Positions 8,281 to 16,339 of a stretch of 64,000 bases of DNA are shown here, piece by piece. The DNA is from Prolixibacteraceae bacterium (GTDB lineage Bacteria > Bacteroidota > Bacteroidia > Bacteroidales > Prolixibacteraceae). The notes beneath the pieces are model-generated. The model had not been told where the DNA came from and did no database searches. It saw nothing but the letters and a program-made list of their open reading frames with translations. The translations under genes and the position numbers were made by a program. The stretch covers positions 62,001 to 126,000 of the forward strand of contig JANQHI010000033.1 of assembly GCA_028282705.1 (NCBI GenBank), given 5' to 3'. How positions within the stretch are numbered: position 1 is the stretch's first letter; each line of letters begins with the position of its first letter.

Positions 8281-9413
8281 CTTATCCATTGCAAATAATT
8301 TTTGGGGTTGATTAAATGATATTCAGAACCAGGATAGCCTGTTAACCAGGAAGTGGGGACCCTGGCTTTTTTGTTAGGGTTAAATTTCATTTCATAGGCA
8401 AACAACTTCCCTCCCCTTTCTTCAATCCAGTCTATTTCCTGTTGTTGGTAGGTCCTCCAAAAATAATTGGAAACCAGCATTTGGGTATTTGACTGGTATT
8501 TTATCCTTTCTGAAATGATGTAATTTTCCCATAGCTCCCCTTGGTCATTTCTATTCTCTAGCCCATTCAGGTTACTTGCCAGGATATTTCTAATTCCATT
8601 GTCATAAAAATACCATCTTTTTGATTTAGATATCTCATTTCTTAAGTTCCTGCTAAATGCACTTAGCCCAAAAACTATAAATGTTTTACTTAACAAGTCA
8701 AGGTATCTGTCAACAGTATTTTTGTGCAGCCCAATTTGCCTGCCAAGTTCATGCAAAGAAACATCTTTTCCAATCTGGAAAGCTATCAGTTTGAGTAAGT
8801 TAAGGATTTTGTCAGCATTCCTAATCCCTTCAAATGACAAAATGTCCTTCATTAAATATGAACTGACCAGTTCTTTTAGGTATTTTTCTTTTTTATCTTT
8901 TCCATCTATATGTATAAGTTCAGGGTAACTTCCAAAAACCAACCTTTCCCTTAACCTCCCATGTGTTTCAATAATAGATTCTGCTTGGTTGAACTCTGAT
9001 TGTGAAAATGGGTAAAGCTGGAAAGTTATTTTTCTTCCTGTTAAAGGTTCACCAATTTTATTTGAAATATCAAATGCTGATGAACCTGTAATAATAACCC
9101 TGACCCCAGGTATATGGTCAACGATTAACTTTAGTGCCCTTCCAATGTTTTTAATCTGTTGGGCCTCATCAATAACCAATAGTTTTATGGGACCCAATAA
9201 TGATTTATAATGTTCAATTGTTTGTGTTGAGAAAAGGTCTTGGGTAGTAAAATCATCCCCATCAAAAAAAAGGTGTTGTTCATTGATATTTTTGAGTATA
9301 TTTTTTAACAACTCAGTCTTTCCTGTTCTTCTTGAACCCAATATTACAAGTACTTTGTTGGCATGCAGGTTTTCAATTATAACTTCAAATATGTCACGTT
9401 TTAAATAGTTCAT
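8277..9413 (-). CDS. AAA_14/DUF4143 ATPase 2
   Basis: 378 residues from the ATG at 9413 (MNYLKRDIFEVIIENL). An in-frame ATG at 9467 would read through the repeat array and is rejected because the paralogue at 21600 starts at the equivalent position. Walker A is GSRRTGKT, Walker B LLVIDEAQQ, sensor ITGSSAFD, and the winged-helix segment is SLHELGRQIGLHKNTVDRYL. The C-terminal EIDWIEERGGKLFAYEMK fits a PD-(D/E)XK core. The gene ends flush with the stop codon of the convergent M19 gene. Two 32-bp repeat units with dyads lie 10 bases before the start codon. Confidence 0.86.
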   Translation of the reverse strand: MNYLKRDIFEVIIENLHANKVLVILGSRRTGKTELLKNILKNINEQHLFFDGDDFTTQDLFSTQTIEHYKSLLGPIKLLVIDEAQQIKNIGRALKLIVDHIPGVRVIITGSSAFDISNKIGEPLTGRKITFQLYPFSQSEFNQAESIIETHGRLRERLVFGSYPELIHIDGKDKKEKYLKELVSSYLMKDILSFEGIRNADKILNLLKLIAFQIGKDVSLHELGRQIGLHKNTVDRYLDLLSKTFIVFGLSAFSRNLRNEISKSKRWYFYDNGIRNILASNLNGLENRNDQGELWENYIISERIKYQSNTQMLVSNYFWRTYQQQEIDWIEERGGKLFAYEMKFNPNKKARVPTSWLTGYPGSEYHLINPKNYLQWIS

Positions 9414-9422
9414 GGTTTTAAT

Positions 9423-9481
9423 ATTGGCAATACATTGCCCAAATTTAATTAAAAATTGGCAATACATTGCCCAAATTTAAT
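9423..9481 (-). repeat. 32-bp direct repeat with dyads before ATPase 2
   Basis: Two identical 27-base units (9423-9449, 9455-9481) spaced 32 bases apart. Each has inverted arms GGCAAT and ATTGCC separated by two bases, and on the gene strand each carries TAAATTTG (9447-9440 and 9479-9472), a perfect TAnnTTTG element. The start point of transcription would fall inside the dyad, which is the layout of an operator over a promoter. Confidence 0.87.
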
Positions 9482-9535
9482 AAAAACAATAAGCCAAAGT
9501 GACCCTAGGTGTATATTTTCTGCTCCTGGTTTCTT

Positions 9536-10081
9536 TTAATACCCATTAAACCCACTCATTTCAGAATTAGCTTTCCTGATTTTTTGCCTTTGTTTGTAGC
9601 CCTCAGGCCCATACCCTAGTGCAACAACCAACCCAATCCTTTTTTTGGCAGGGATATTTAAAAGTTTTTTAATTTTCTTTTCATTAAACCAGCCCAGCAT
9701 GCAAGTACCCAATCCCAGCTCAGCTGCCTGTAAACAAAACTGGCTGGCTGCAATTCCTATATCAATCAATGGGTATTCCCTGTTTTTTAGGCTTCCCCCT
9801 ATTTGGGCAATAAGTTTTGCCTTTTCCAATACAAAAACTGCAATTACAGGAGCCTCTACTGCAAACTTGTTAAAAGCAATGGTTTTGCTAAAAGTAGCTT
9901 TTGCCACTTTATCTTTTAATGCAGGGTCATCCACCATAAGCAATTTCCAGGGTTGTGAGTTACAGGCTGATGGGGCTAACCTTACTGATTCAACCAACAA
10001 GTCAAGCTTTTCCTTTTCCACAAGCTTTTCTTGGTACCTTCTTACACTTTGGCGCCTAGCGAGCAATTCCTGAAAATCCAT
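9536..10081 (-). CDS. Nitroreductase-family FMN oxidoreductase
   Basis: 181 residues. Family motifs include RRQSVRRY near the N-terminus (FMN phosphate contact), SACNSQPWKLLMV and the C-terminal GLGTCMLGWFNEKKIKKLL. Nitroreductase-family enzymes are dimeric flavoproteins that use NAD(P)H to reduce quinones, nitro-compounds or other substrates; the physiological substrate cannot be told from sequence. The length is typical for the short subgroup. Same direction as ATPase 2, whose repeats start 54 bases after its stop. Confidence 0.85.
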   Translation of the reverse strand: MDFQELLARRQSVRRYQEKLVEKEKLDLLVESVRLAPSACNSQPWKLLMVDDPALKDKVAKATFSKTIAFNKFAVEAPVIAVFVLEKAKLIAQIGGSLKNREYPLIDIGIAASQFCLQAAELGLGTCMLGWFNEKKIKKLLNIPAKKRIGLVVALGYGPEGYKQRQKIRKANSEMSGFNGY

Positions 10082-10201
10082 ATTCTTTATTTTTTTTACA
10101 AAGATGGGGAAATAATAGTATCACACAATCAATGCAACAGCAAGTTTAAAGGTAAATAAGAATTTTTTGAATGGATATAAAGGAGGTTTTAGGAAACTTT
10201 C

Positions 10202-10423
10202 CTATTTATAAATTGGCAACACTATATAGGTGTAAATAATACACCCTGCACAGATTGCAAAAAAGGATTCAAGCCCTGCAAAAAATACCAATATCCCACC
10301 AACCACTAAAGCAGCAGTACTATACCCTAACAAATACAATAATGATATAACCAAAGCCATTAAAAACCCAAGCCTGGCTGCAAATACCTTAGGGGCTTTG
10401 TCAATAGGTTTCCTTACAAAAAA
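10202..10423 (-). pseudogene. DUF4395 protein remnant (C-terminal half only)
   Basis: Reverse-strand reading gives 73 residues (VRKPIDKAPKVFAARLGFL..., LESFFAICAGCIIYTY, IVLPIYK stop), which match the second half of DUF4395 membrane proteins: the APK-FAAR-GF segment, two TM helices and the conserved CxGC. An in-frame TAA (10426-10424) directly precedes it and no N-terminal half or start codon is found upstream. Too short for the family (about 140 residues), so a decayed gene. Confidence 0.65.
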
Positions 10424-10426
10424 TTA

Positions 10427-10745
10427 ATATTCATTATGTACAGAAAAGTAGGAGCAAAGGGATTTTAGGAGGTATAAAACTCTTATTTGGAGCAATATAA
10501 TTATTGATAATTATTCTAAATAAATAATTTCTCAAAATAAATCAGGGATTTAGAACGGAAATTTTTATAATTTGCACCTGATGAAGTTTCAAATATCATA
10601 TTATTTAAACCTGTACCATAAGTTTGGCAAAGGCTTATATGAGTGCTGGCTTTATTGATGCTACTATTTTGGGGTAATCATATCCCTATTCCTATTATAT
10701 CTTGAATTTATCATTCAATTAATCATTCAATCAGTTAATTAACTC
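10427..10745. other. Non-coding region upstream of the hyp genes
   Basis: AT-rich, no ORF. TAAGTTTG at 10619-10626 matches the -7 element but lacks a clear TTG at the right distance. Just before the start codon of 10746 there is a short repeated TCATTCAAT (10711-10730 area) of unknown meaning. Confidence 0.4.
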
Positions 10746-11540
10746 ATGGGTGTAATTTTTGATATTAAACGTTTTGCTGTGCATGATGGGCCAGGGATCA
10801 GGGCAACAGTTTTCCTGAAGGGATGCCCTTTGTCATGTTGGTGGTGCCATAACCCTGAGAGCTGGAGCCTTAAATCACAGGACATCATTAGGGAGGTGAA
10901 GCTGAATGGCAAAACATTTTGTGAAGAAGTAACTGTGGGGCAGGAAATAGAAGCAAAAGAAGTTATTACCCAGTTACTGAAAGAGAGGATGGTCATGGAA
11001 GAATCAGGAGGAGGGGTAACCTTTTCTGGTGGTGAACCTCTAATGCAGCCTGGTTTCTTGCTTGAGTTGTTAAAGTTAAGTAAAGAAGAAGGGTTCCATA
11101 CAGCTGTTGACACATCGGGTTATGTTGAAAAAACACACATGGAGCAAATCCTTCCATTTACTGACCTTTTTTTATTTGACCTGAAAGTAATGGATAGTGT
11201 TACACATAAAAAATACACAGGGGTTTCTAATGGATTGATTTTGGAAAACCTGGTATTTATTTCCACAAAAGGGAAAAAAATTTACCTAAGGATTCCTGTG
11301 GTTGATGAAGTAAATAATACCTTGGAAGAAACAAATTCCATTATCCAGTTTCTGGGAACAAATAAAATTCAAGTGCAACAAGTTGACTTGCTTCCCTACC
11401 ACCATATTGGTAAAAGCAAATATGAACGCTTTGGTATCAAATATCGTATGAGAGGAAAAGAACAGATGCAAAAAGCAGATATGAAAGAGATAAAACAGCA
11501 GTTTGAGAATGCTGGCTATAAAGTTAAAATAGGGGGATAG
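10746..11540 (+). CDS. hypE: Glycyl radical enzyme activase (hydroxyproline dehydratase activase-like)
   Basis: 264 residues. The radical-SAM cluster motif is CPLSCWWCHNPE, preceded by the activase signature DGPGIRATVFLKGC, and followed by the GGVTFSGGEPLMQPGFL strand. The usual insert with two extra ferredoxin-type clusters is absent; the region after HNPE goes directly to VTFSGGEP, so this is a short-form activase. It generates the glycyl radical on its partner enzyme using SAM and a 4Fe-4S cluster, under anaerobic conditions. The partner is encoded 41 bases downstream in the same direction, so the pair is surely one operon. The symbol rests on the identification of that partner. Confidence 0.85.
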   Translation: MGVIFDIKRFAVHDGPGIRATVFLKGCPLSCWWCHNPESWSLKSQDIIREVKLNGKTFCEEVTVGQEIEAKEVITQLLKERMVMEESGGGVTFSGGEPLMQPGFLLELLKLSKEEGFHTAVDTSGYVEKTHMEQILPFTDLFLFDLKVMDSVTHKKYTGVSNGLILENLVFISTKGKKIYLRIPVVDEVNNTLEETNSIIQFLGTNKIQVQQVDLLPYHHIGKSKYERFGIKYRMRGKEQMQKADMKEIKQQFENAGYKVKIGG

Positions 11541-11581
11541 CAACCTCACTTCTTATTACTGGATAATTAAGACTAAATAAT

Positions 11582-13945
11582 ATGACACCAAGAATAAAAA
11601 AATTAAGAGAACAAAGTTTAAATGCTGTAAACAAAATATCAGCAGAAAGAGGGTTACTGGTAACGGAATTTTATAAAAACCATGTGGCATTTGGTGATTC
11701 AATCCCTGTACAAAGGGCTAAAGCTTTTCGCCACATCATAGAAAATAAAAAAGTGTGCATCAATGAAGGAGAGCTGATTGTGGGTGAGCGTGGTCCTGCC
11801 CCTAAAGCAACCCCAACTTACCCTGAAATTACTGTCCATTCATTGCAAGACCTGGAGATATTGGATACCAGAGAAAAAGTTTGGTTCAAGGTTGGGAAAG
11901 AAACCAGGAAAGCTTTTGAGGAAAAGATCATCCCATTTTGGAAAGGGCGCTCAAATCGTGATAGGATCATGAAATCATTACCTGAGGACTGGCATGATGC
12001 TTATGATGCTGGGATATTTACTGAGTTTATGGAACAAAGGGCTCCTGGCCATACTGTTGCTGGAAACAAAATATATAAAAAAGGGATGCTGGATATTATA
12101 GATGATATTGAATTTTCAATTAGTGAATTGGATTTCCAAAGTGATCCCAAAGCTTTTGATAAAAGAGAAGAACTAAAGGCAATGAAAATTGCTGCTGAAA
12201 CCCTGATCTTATTTGCTGACAGGCATGCTGATAAATTGGAAGAGCTGGCAATCAATGAACCAAGTGAAGAAAGAAGGGCTGAATTAAAGGAAATGGCAAA
12301 GATTTGCAGGAGGGTTCCTGCCAATGCCCCTCAAACATTTCATGAGGCATTGCAATATTATTGGTTTGTCCACCTCGGGGTAGTTACTGAACTTAACCCA
12401 TGGGACTCTTTTAACCCAGGTAAGCTGGATAGCCACCTGTACCCCTTTTATAAAAAAGAGGTAGACGCAGGGACAATGACATGTGAAAAGGCTAAAGAAA
12501 TCCTGCATTCATTTTGGATAAAATTCAATAACCATCCTGCCCCACCAAAAGTGGGGGTTACGGCACTAGAAAGTAATACTTACACTGATTTTGCCCTGAT
12601 CAATGTTGGGGGGGTTAATGAAGATGGTTCTGATGCTGTAAATGAAATGTCATACATCATCCTGGATGTGATTGAAGAAATGAGGCTTCTTCAGCCCAGC
12701 TCAATGGTTCAATTAAGTAAAAAGAACCCTGAGAAGTTTATCCAGCGCGCAGTAAAAATCTCTAAAACAGGATTTGGCCAACCATCTATTTTTAACACTG
12801 ATGCTATTATACAGGAGCTCACCAGGCAAGGGAAAGATATTATTGATGCACGAAATGGGGGAGCCAGTGGATGTGTTGAAAGTGGGGCTTTTGGGACTGA
12901 AAGCTATATCCTGTGTGGATATTTCAACCTGCCCAAAATATTGGAAATTACACTCCATAATGGGTTTGATATGCGTACCCAAAAGCAAATTGGGGTAAAG
13001 TCGGGTGACCCTGTTTCATTCAATAGCATGGAAACCCTTTTGAAAGCTTTTGAAAAGCAGGTCAAGCATTTTGTAAATATCAAAGTGAAAGGGAACAATA
13101 TTATTGAAAGCATTTTTATGAACCATATACCAACCCCTTTCCTTTCCCTCATCATTGATGATTGTGTTACAACAGGAACTGATTACATCTGTGGAGGGGC
13201 TCGCTACAACACGAGTTACATACAGGGAGTTGGGATGGGCACTATAACTGATAGCTTAACAGCCTTCAAAAAACATGTTTTTGAAGAAAAAAGCATTTCC
13301 ATGCCTGAATTCCTGAATGCACTAAATAACAATTTTGAGGGGAATGATCAGTTGCATTATAACCTAGTGTATAAAACTCCAAAATATGGGAATGATGATG
13401 ACTATGCAGATGAATTCTTACAAGAAGTTTTTGAAATATATTACAATGCAGTAACTGGGCACAGATCACCAAGGGGTGCAGAGTACAGGATCAATTTGCT
13501 GCCAACCACTTGCCATGTGTATTTTGGTAGTGTAATGCATGCCAGCCCTGATGGGCGAAAAGCAGGAGTCCCTGTTTCTGAAGGTATATCACCAGTGCAG
13601 GGTGCTGATACCAATGGTCCTACTGCTGTGATAAAATCAGCAGCAAAAATTGACCATTTGCGTACAGGTGGCACATTGCTTAACCAAAAATTCTCCCCTT
13701 CATTTTTTGAGGATGAAGAAGCCATTGCCAAGGTTTCAAAATTGGTAAGAAGCTATTTCAGGATGGATGGCCACCATATCCAATTTAATGTGGTGAATGC
13801 TGATACCCTGAGGGATGCACAAAAACATCCAGAAAAGTACAGGGACCTTATTGTAAGGGTAGCAGGATACAGTGATTATTTCAATGACCTGGGTGAAGAT
13901 TTACAGGATGAAATAATCAGAAGGACTGAACATGAAAATGTATAA
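11582..13945 (+). CDS. hypD: Glycyl radical enzyme, probable trans-4-hydroxy-L-proline dehydratase
   Basis: 787 residues. The thiyl-radical cysteine is C431 in GASGCVESGAFG and the glycyl radical site is G762 in RVAGYSDYF. As I recall the Clostridioides difficile HypD structure, its key residues are H160, D278, S334, F340, C434, E436, T645 and G765; here H157, D275, S331, F337, C431, E433, T642 and G762 all fall at a constant offset of three. That argues for hydroxyproline dehydratase (product pyrroline-5-carboxylate) rather than pyruvate formate-lyase, which has two adjacent cysteines, or choline lyase, which is longer. No proC lies in the window. The enzyme is oxygen-sensitive. Downstream proline-specific peptidases fit a collagen-like peptide diet. 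Confidence 0.82.
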   Translation: MTPRIKKLREQSLNAVNKISAERGLLVTEFYKNHVAFGDSIPVQRAKAFRHIIENKKVCINEGELIVGERGPAPKATPTYPEITVHSLQDLEILDTREKVWFKVGKETRKAFEEKIIPFWKGRSNRDRIMKSLPEDWHDAYDAGIFTEFMEQRAPGHTVAGNKIYKKGMLDIIDDIEFSISELDFQSDPKAFDKREELKAMKIAAETLILFADRHADKLEELAINEPSEERRAELKEMAKICRRVPANAPQTFHEALQYYWFVHLGVVTELNPWDSFNPGKLDSHLYPFYKKEVDAGTMTCEKAKEILHSFWIKFNNHPAPPKVGVTALESNTYTDFALINVGGVNEDGSDAVNEMSYIILDVIEEMRLLQPSSMVQLSKKNPEKFIQRAVKISKTGFGQPSIFNTDAIIQELTRQGKDIIDARNGGASGCVESGAFGTESYILCGYFNLPKILEITLHNGFDMRTQKQIGVKSGDPVSFNSMETLLKAFEKQVKHFVNIKVKGNNIIESIFMNHIPTPFLSLIIDDCVTTGTDYICGGARYNTSYIQGVGMGTITDSLTAFKKHVFEEKSISMPEFLNALNNNFEGNDQLHYNLVYKTPKYGNDDDYADEFLQEVFEIYYNAVTGHRSPRGAEYRINLLPTTCHVYFGSVMHASPDGRKAGVPVSEGISPVQGADTNGPTAVIKSAAKIDHLRTGGTLLNQKFSPSFFEDEEAIAKVSKLVRSYFRMDGHHIQFNVVNADTLRDAQKHPEKYRDLIVRVAGYSDYFNDLGEDLQDEIIRRTEHENV

Positions 13946-13966
13946 ATAATTGAACCATTAATTTCA

Positions 13967-13991
13967 CTAACCTCCCAACTTGGGAGGTTAG
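13967..13991. other. 25-bp perfect palindrome between hypD and the S9 peptidase
   Basis: Arms CTAACCTCCCAA and TTGGGAGGTTAG around a single central C. No T run follows on either strand, so it is not a standard intrinsic terminator; it could be a protein-binding site or an RNA hairpin that protects the hyp transcript. Confidence 0.6.
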
Positions 13992-14030
13992 GTGGAACTA
14001 AAAATAAACCATTTATTATAAATTTTAACC

Positions 14031-16313
14031 ATGAAAAAAACCACCTACCTGCTAATCCTAATTTTTACTATCTCTTTTGGAAGCCAGCTAAAGGCTCAAG
14101 ATATGCTTCAGCGTTACCAAAGGGCAGAACAGTTTCTTTCAAAAAATATTACAAAACTTACCAAAAACATTTCTGTTGATCCTAACTGGGTAAAAGATAG
14201 TGATGACTTTTGGTTTAAAGAGGAAACTGAAAAAGGCTATAAGTTTATGTACTTCAATGCGAAAAAAAAGGAAATAACTGAAGCCTTTGACCATGCTAAA
14301 ATGGCTGAGATAATAGGAAAATTGATTGATAAGAATGTAAACCCTGACTCTCTTAAATTAAACAACCTTACATTTATTGAAAGAGGAAAGATTGGCTTCC
14401 AAGTTAAAAAAAAGAAACTGGAAGTAAACCTTAAGGATTACACCATTTCTGAAAAAGAAAAAGAAGAAAAACCAGCCAAGTGGCAGTCAAAATCTCCTGA
14501 TGGCAAATGGACAGTATCAGTAAAATTATACAACCTATACCTCACAAATAATGAAACAGGGGAAGAAGTTGCCTTGACAGATGATGGAATTGAAAAATAT
14601 GAATATGCAACCCCATTGTCATGGTATAAAATGAAAGATGAATCAGCTGGAGAAAAATATGACCCATCCATTTATGTAAGGTGGTCAAAAGATTCTAGAA
14701 AGTTTGTATGCTCAAGGCTTGACAGGAGAAAAGTTGGGAAGCTATTCTTATACCAAAGTTTACCAGACAGTGGCATGAGGGCAAAAGTTTGGTCATATGA
14801 ACGTGCATTGCCTGGTGAAGAGCCAATCTATACAGAATATTATTCTTTTGATGTGGGAAGCAAATCAAAGGTAAAAATTAATTTTCCTCCATTTGCTGAT
14901 TTTACAGGGAGCATTTATCCCGCCTGGTTTAAAAACAATAAGGCGTTCTATTTTGCGCGCTTTGAGCGTGGTTATGGTAAGTTGGAACTTTTTAAAGCAG
15001 ATGCTGAAACAGGGGAAACAAACAAGCTTTTTACAGAAGAATCAAAAACTATGGTGGAATACCAGGTTGTAAATTGCCATTGGCGGGAAGATGAAAGCCA
15101 ATTTTTCTGGACTTCTGAGCGTGATGGATGGTGTCATATTTATGCCGTTGATGGGAAAACTGGACTGGTAAAAAAACAACTGACCAAAGGTGAATTTGTG
15201 GTTCACAACATTGTAAAAGTGGATGAAAAAAAGGAGTTGGTTTATTTTATAGCAGGAGGGAAAGAAGAAGGGCGAGACCCATATTATAAACATCTTTATG
15301 CTGTTGATTTTGAAGGGAAAGAAGTGAAATTATTTACCCCTGAAAATGCAAACCATTCAATATCAATAAGCCCTGATGGAAACTACTTTACTGATTCTTA
15401 TTCAACTATTTCAACCAAACCAACCCATGTAATCAGGAGTACCAAGAATGGGAAAGTAGTGGCTGAATTGGCTCAATCAAATATTGACAAATTACTAGAG
15501 GCAGGATACAAAATGCCACAGCCATTTAAAGTGAAAGCAAGAGATGGCAAAACTGATATTTATGGGGCAATGTTTTACCCTTCTGATTTTGACCCATCAA
15601 AAAAATACCCTGTGATTGATGGTACCTATTCAGGTCCCCAAGCTGTAAGGACTCCCAAAAGTTTTGCCAGGGCATACAGGGCTGCTGATGTTTCATTGGC
15701 TGAACTAGGGTTTATTGTAATAACTATTGATGGCCTGGGGACAGCCAAAAGGTCAAAAGCTTTTCATAATTTCTCACATAAAAACCTGGGAGATATAGGT
15801 GCTGAAGACCACATTTCTGGCATGAAACAACTGGCTGAAACACATCCTTACCTTAACCTTGAAAGGGTAGGGATTTATGGCCATTCAGCAGGAGGTTATG
15901 ATGCGGCCCATGCTTTGCTGATCAAGCCTGATTTTTATAAAGTAGCAGTTTCATCAGCAGGAAACCATGACCATGGCATGGCTAAAGCCTGGTGGCCTGA
16001 GCAATACATGGGGCTGCCTGGTAAGCATTATAAAGAACAGTCAAACCTTACATTGGCAAAAAACCTGAAAGGCAAACTTTTGTTGGTACATGGAGATATG
16101 GATAACAATGTAAACCCAGCTTCAAGTTTAAGGCTGGCAGCAGAATTAATCAAGGAAAATAAAGATTTTGAATTGCTGCTTATCCCAAACAGGAACCATG
16201 GGTTGTCAGGCCATCCTTACTTTATTAGGAAAAGGTGGGATTGGTTTGTTGAGCATTTAATGGGGGTCAAGCCACCATCTGAATATAAAATAAAATCATA
16301 CACTTATAAATAG
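14031..16313 (+). CDS. S9 family prolyl peptidase (DPP4-type)
   Basis: 760 residues. Signal peptide at 1-22 (ending LKAQ). The DPP4 N-terminal beta-propeller spans about 80-480 and the alpha/beta hydrolase domain about 500-750. The catalytic triad is visible: S619 in GHSAGG, D691 in HGDMDNNV and H723 in NRNHG. The nucleophile motif is GHSAGG rather than the GWSYGG of classic DPP4, so specificity for Xaa-Pro dipeptides is likely but not certain. It would act in the periplasm, releasing X-Pro dipeptides. It is followed after 26 bases by an Xaa-Pro aminopeptidase gene, the next enzyme for such peptides. Confidence 0.88.
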   Translation: MKKTTYLLILIFTISFGSQLKAQDMLQRYQRAEQFLSKNITKLTKNISVDPNWVKDSDDFWFKEETEKGYKFMYFNAKKKEITEAFDHAKMAEIIGKLIDKNVNPDSLKLNNLTFIERGKIGFQVKKKKLEVNLKDYTISEKEKEEKPAKWQSKSPDGKWTVSVKLYNLYLTNNETGEEVALTDDGIEKYEYATPLSWYKMKDESAGEKYDPSIYVRWSKDSRKFVCSRLDRRKVGKLFLYQSLPDSGMRAKVWSYERALPGEEPIYTEYYSFDVGSKSKVKINFPPFADFTGSIYPAWFKNNKAFYFARFERGYGKLELFKADAETGETNKLFTEESKTMVEYQVVNCHWREDESQFFWTSERDGWCHIYAVDGKTGLVKKQLTKGEFVVHNIVKVDEKKELVYFIAGGKEEGRDPYYKHLYAVDFEGKEVKLFTPENANHSISISPDGNYFTDSYSTISTKPTHVIRSTKNGKVVAELAQSNIDKLLEAGYKMPQPFKVKARDGKTDIYGAMFYPSDFDPSKKYPVIDGTYSGPQAVRTPKSFARAYRAADVSLAELGFIVITIDGLGTAKRSKAFHNFSHKNLGDIGAEDHISGMKQLAETHPYLNLERVGIYGHSAGGYDAAHALLIKPDFYKVAVSSAGNHDHGMAKAWWPEQYMGLPGKHYKEQSNLTLAKNLKGKLLLVHGDMDNNVNPASSLRLAAELIKENKDFELLLIPNRNHGLSGHPYFIRKRWDWFVEHLMGVKPPSEYKIKSYTYK

Positions 16314-16339
16314 AAAAATTTAAACTAAATACTCACATC

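Noticed and set aside
9414..9467. Longer start for ATPase 2 at 9467
   Set aside because: Would translate the repeat array, and the paralogue at 21600 starts at the position equivalent to 9413.
11582..13945. Pyruvate formate-lyase assignment
   Set aside because: Only one catalytic Cys at the active site (C431) with a Glu two residues later, as in dehydratases; pyruvate formate-lyase has two adjacent Cys.
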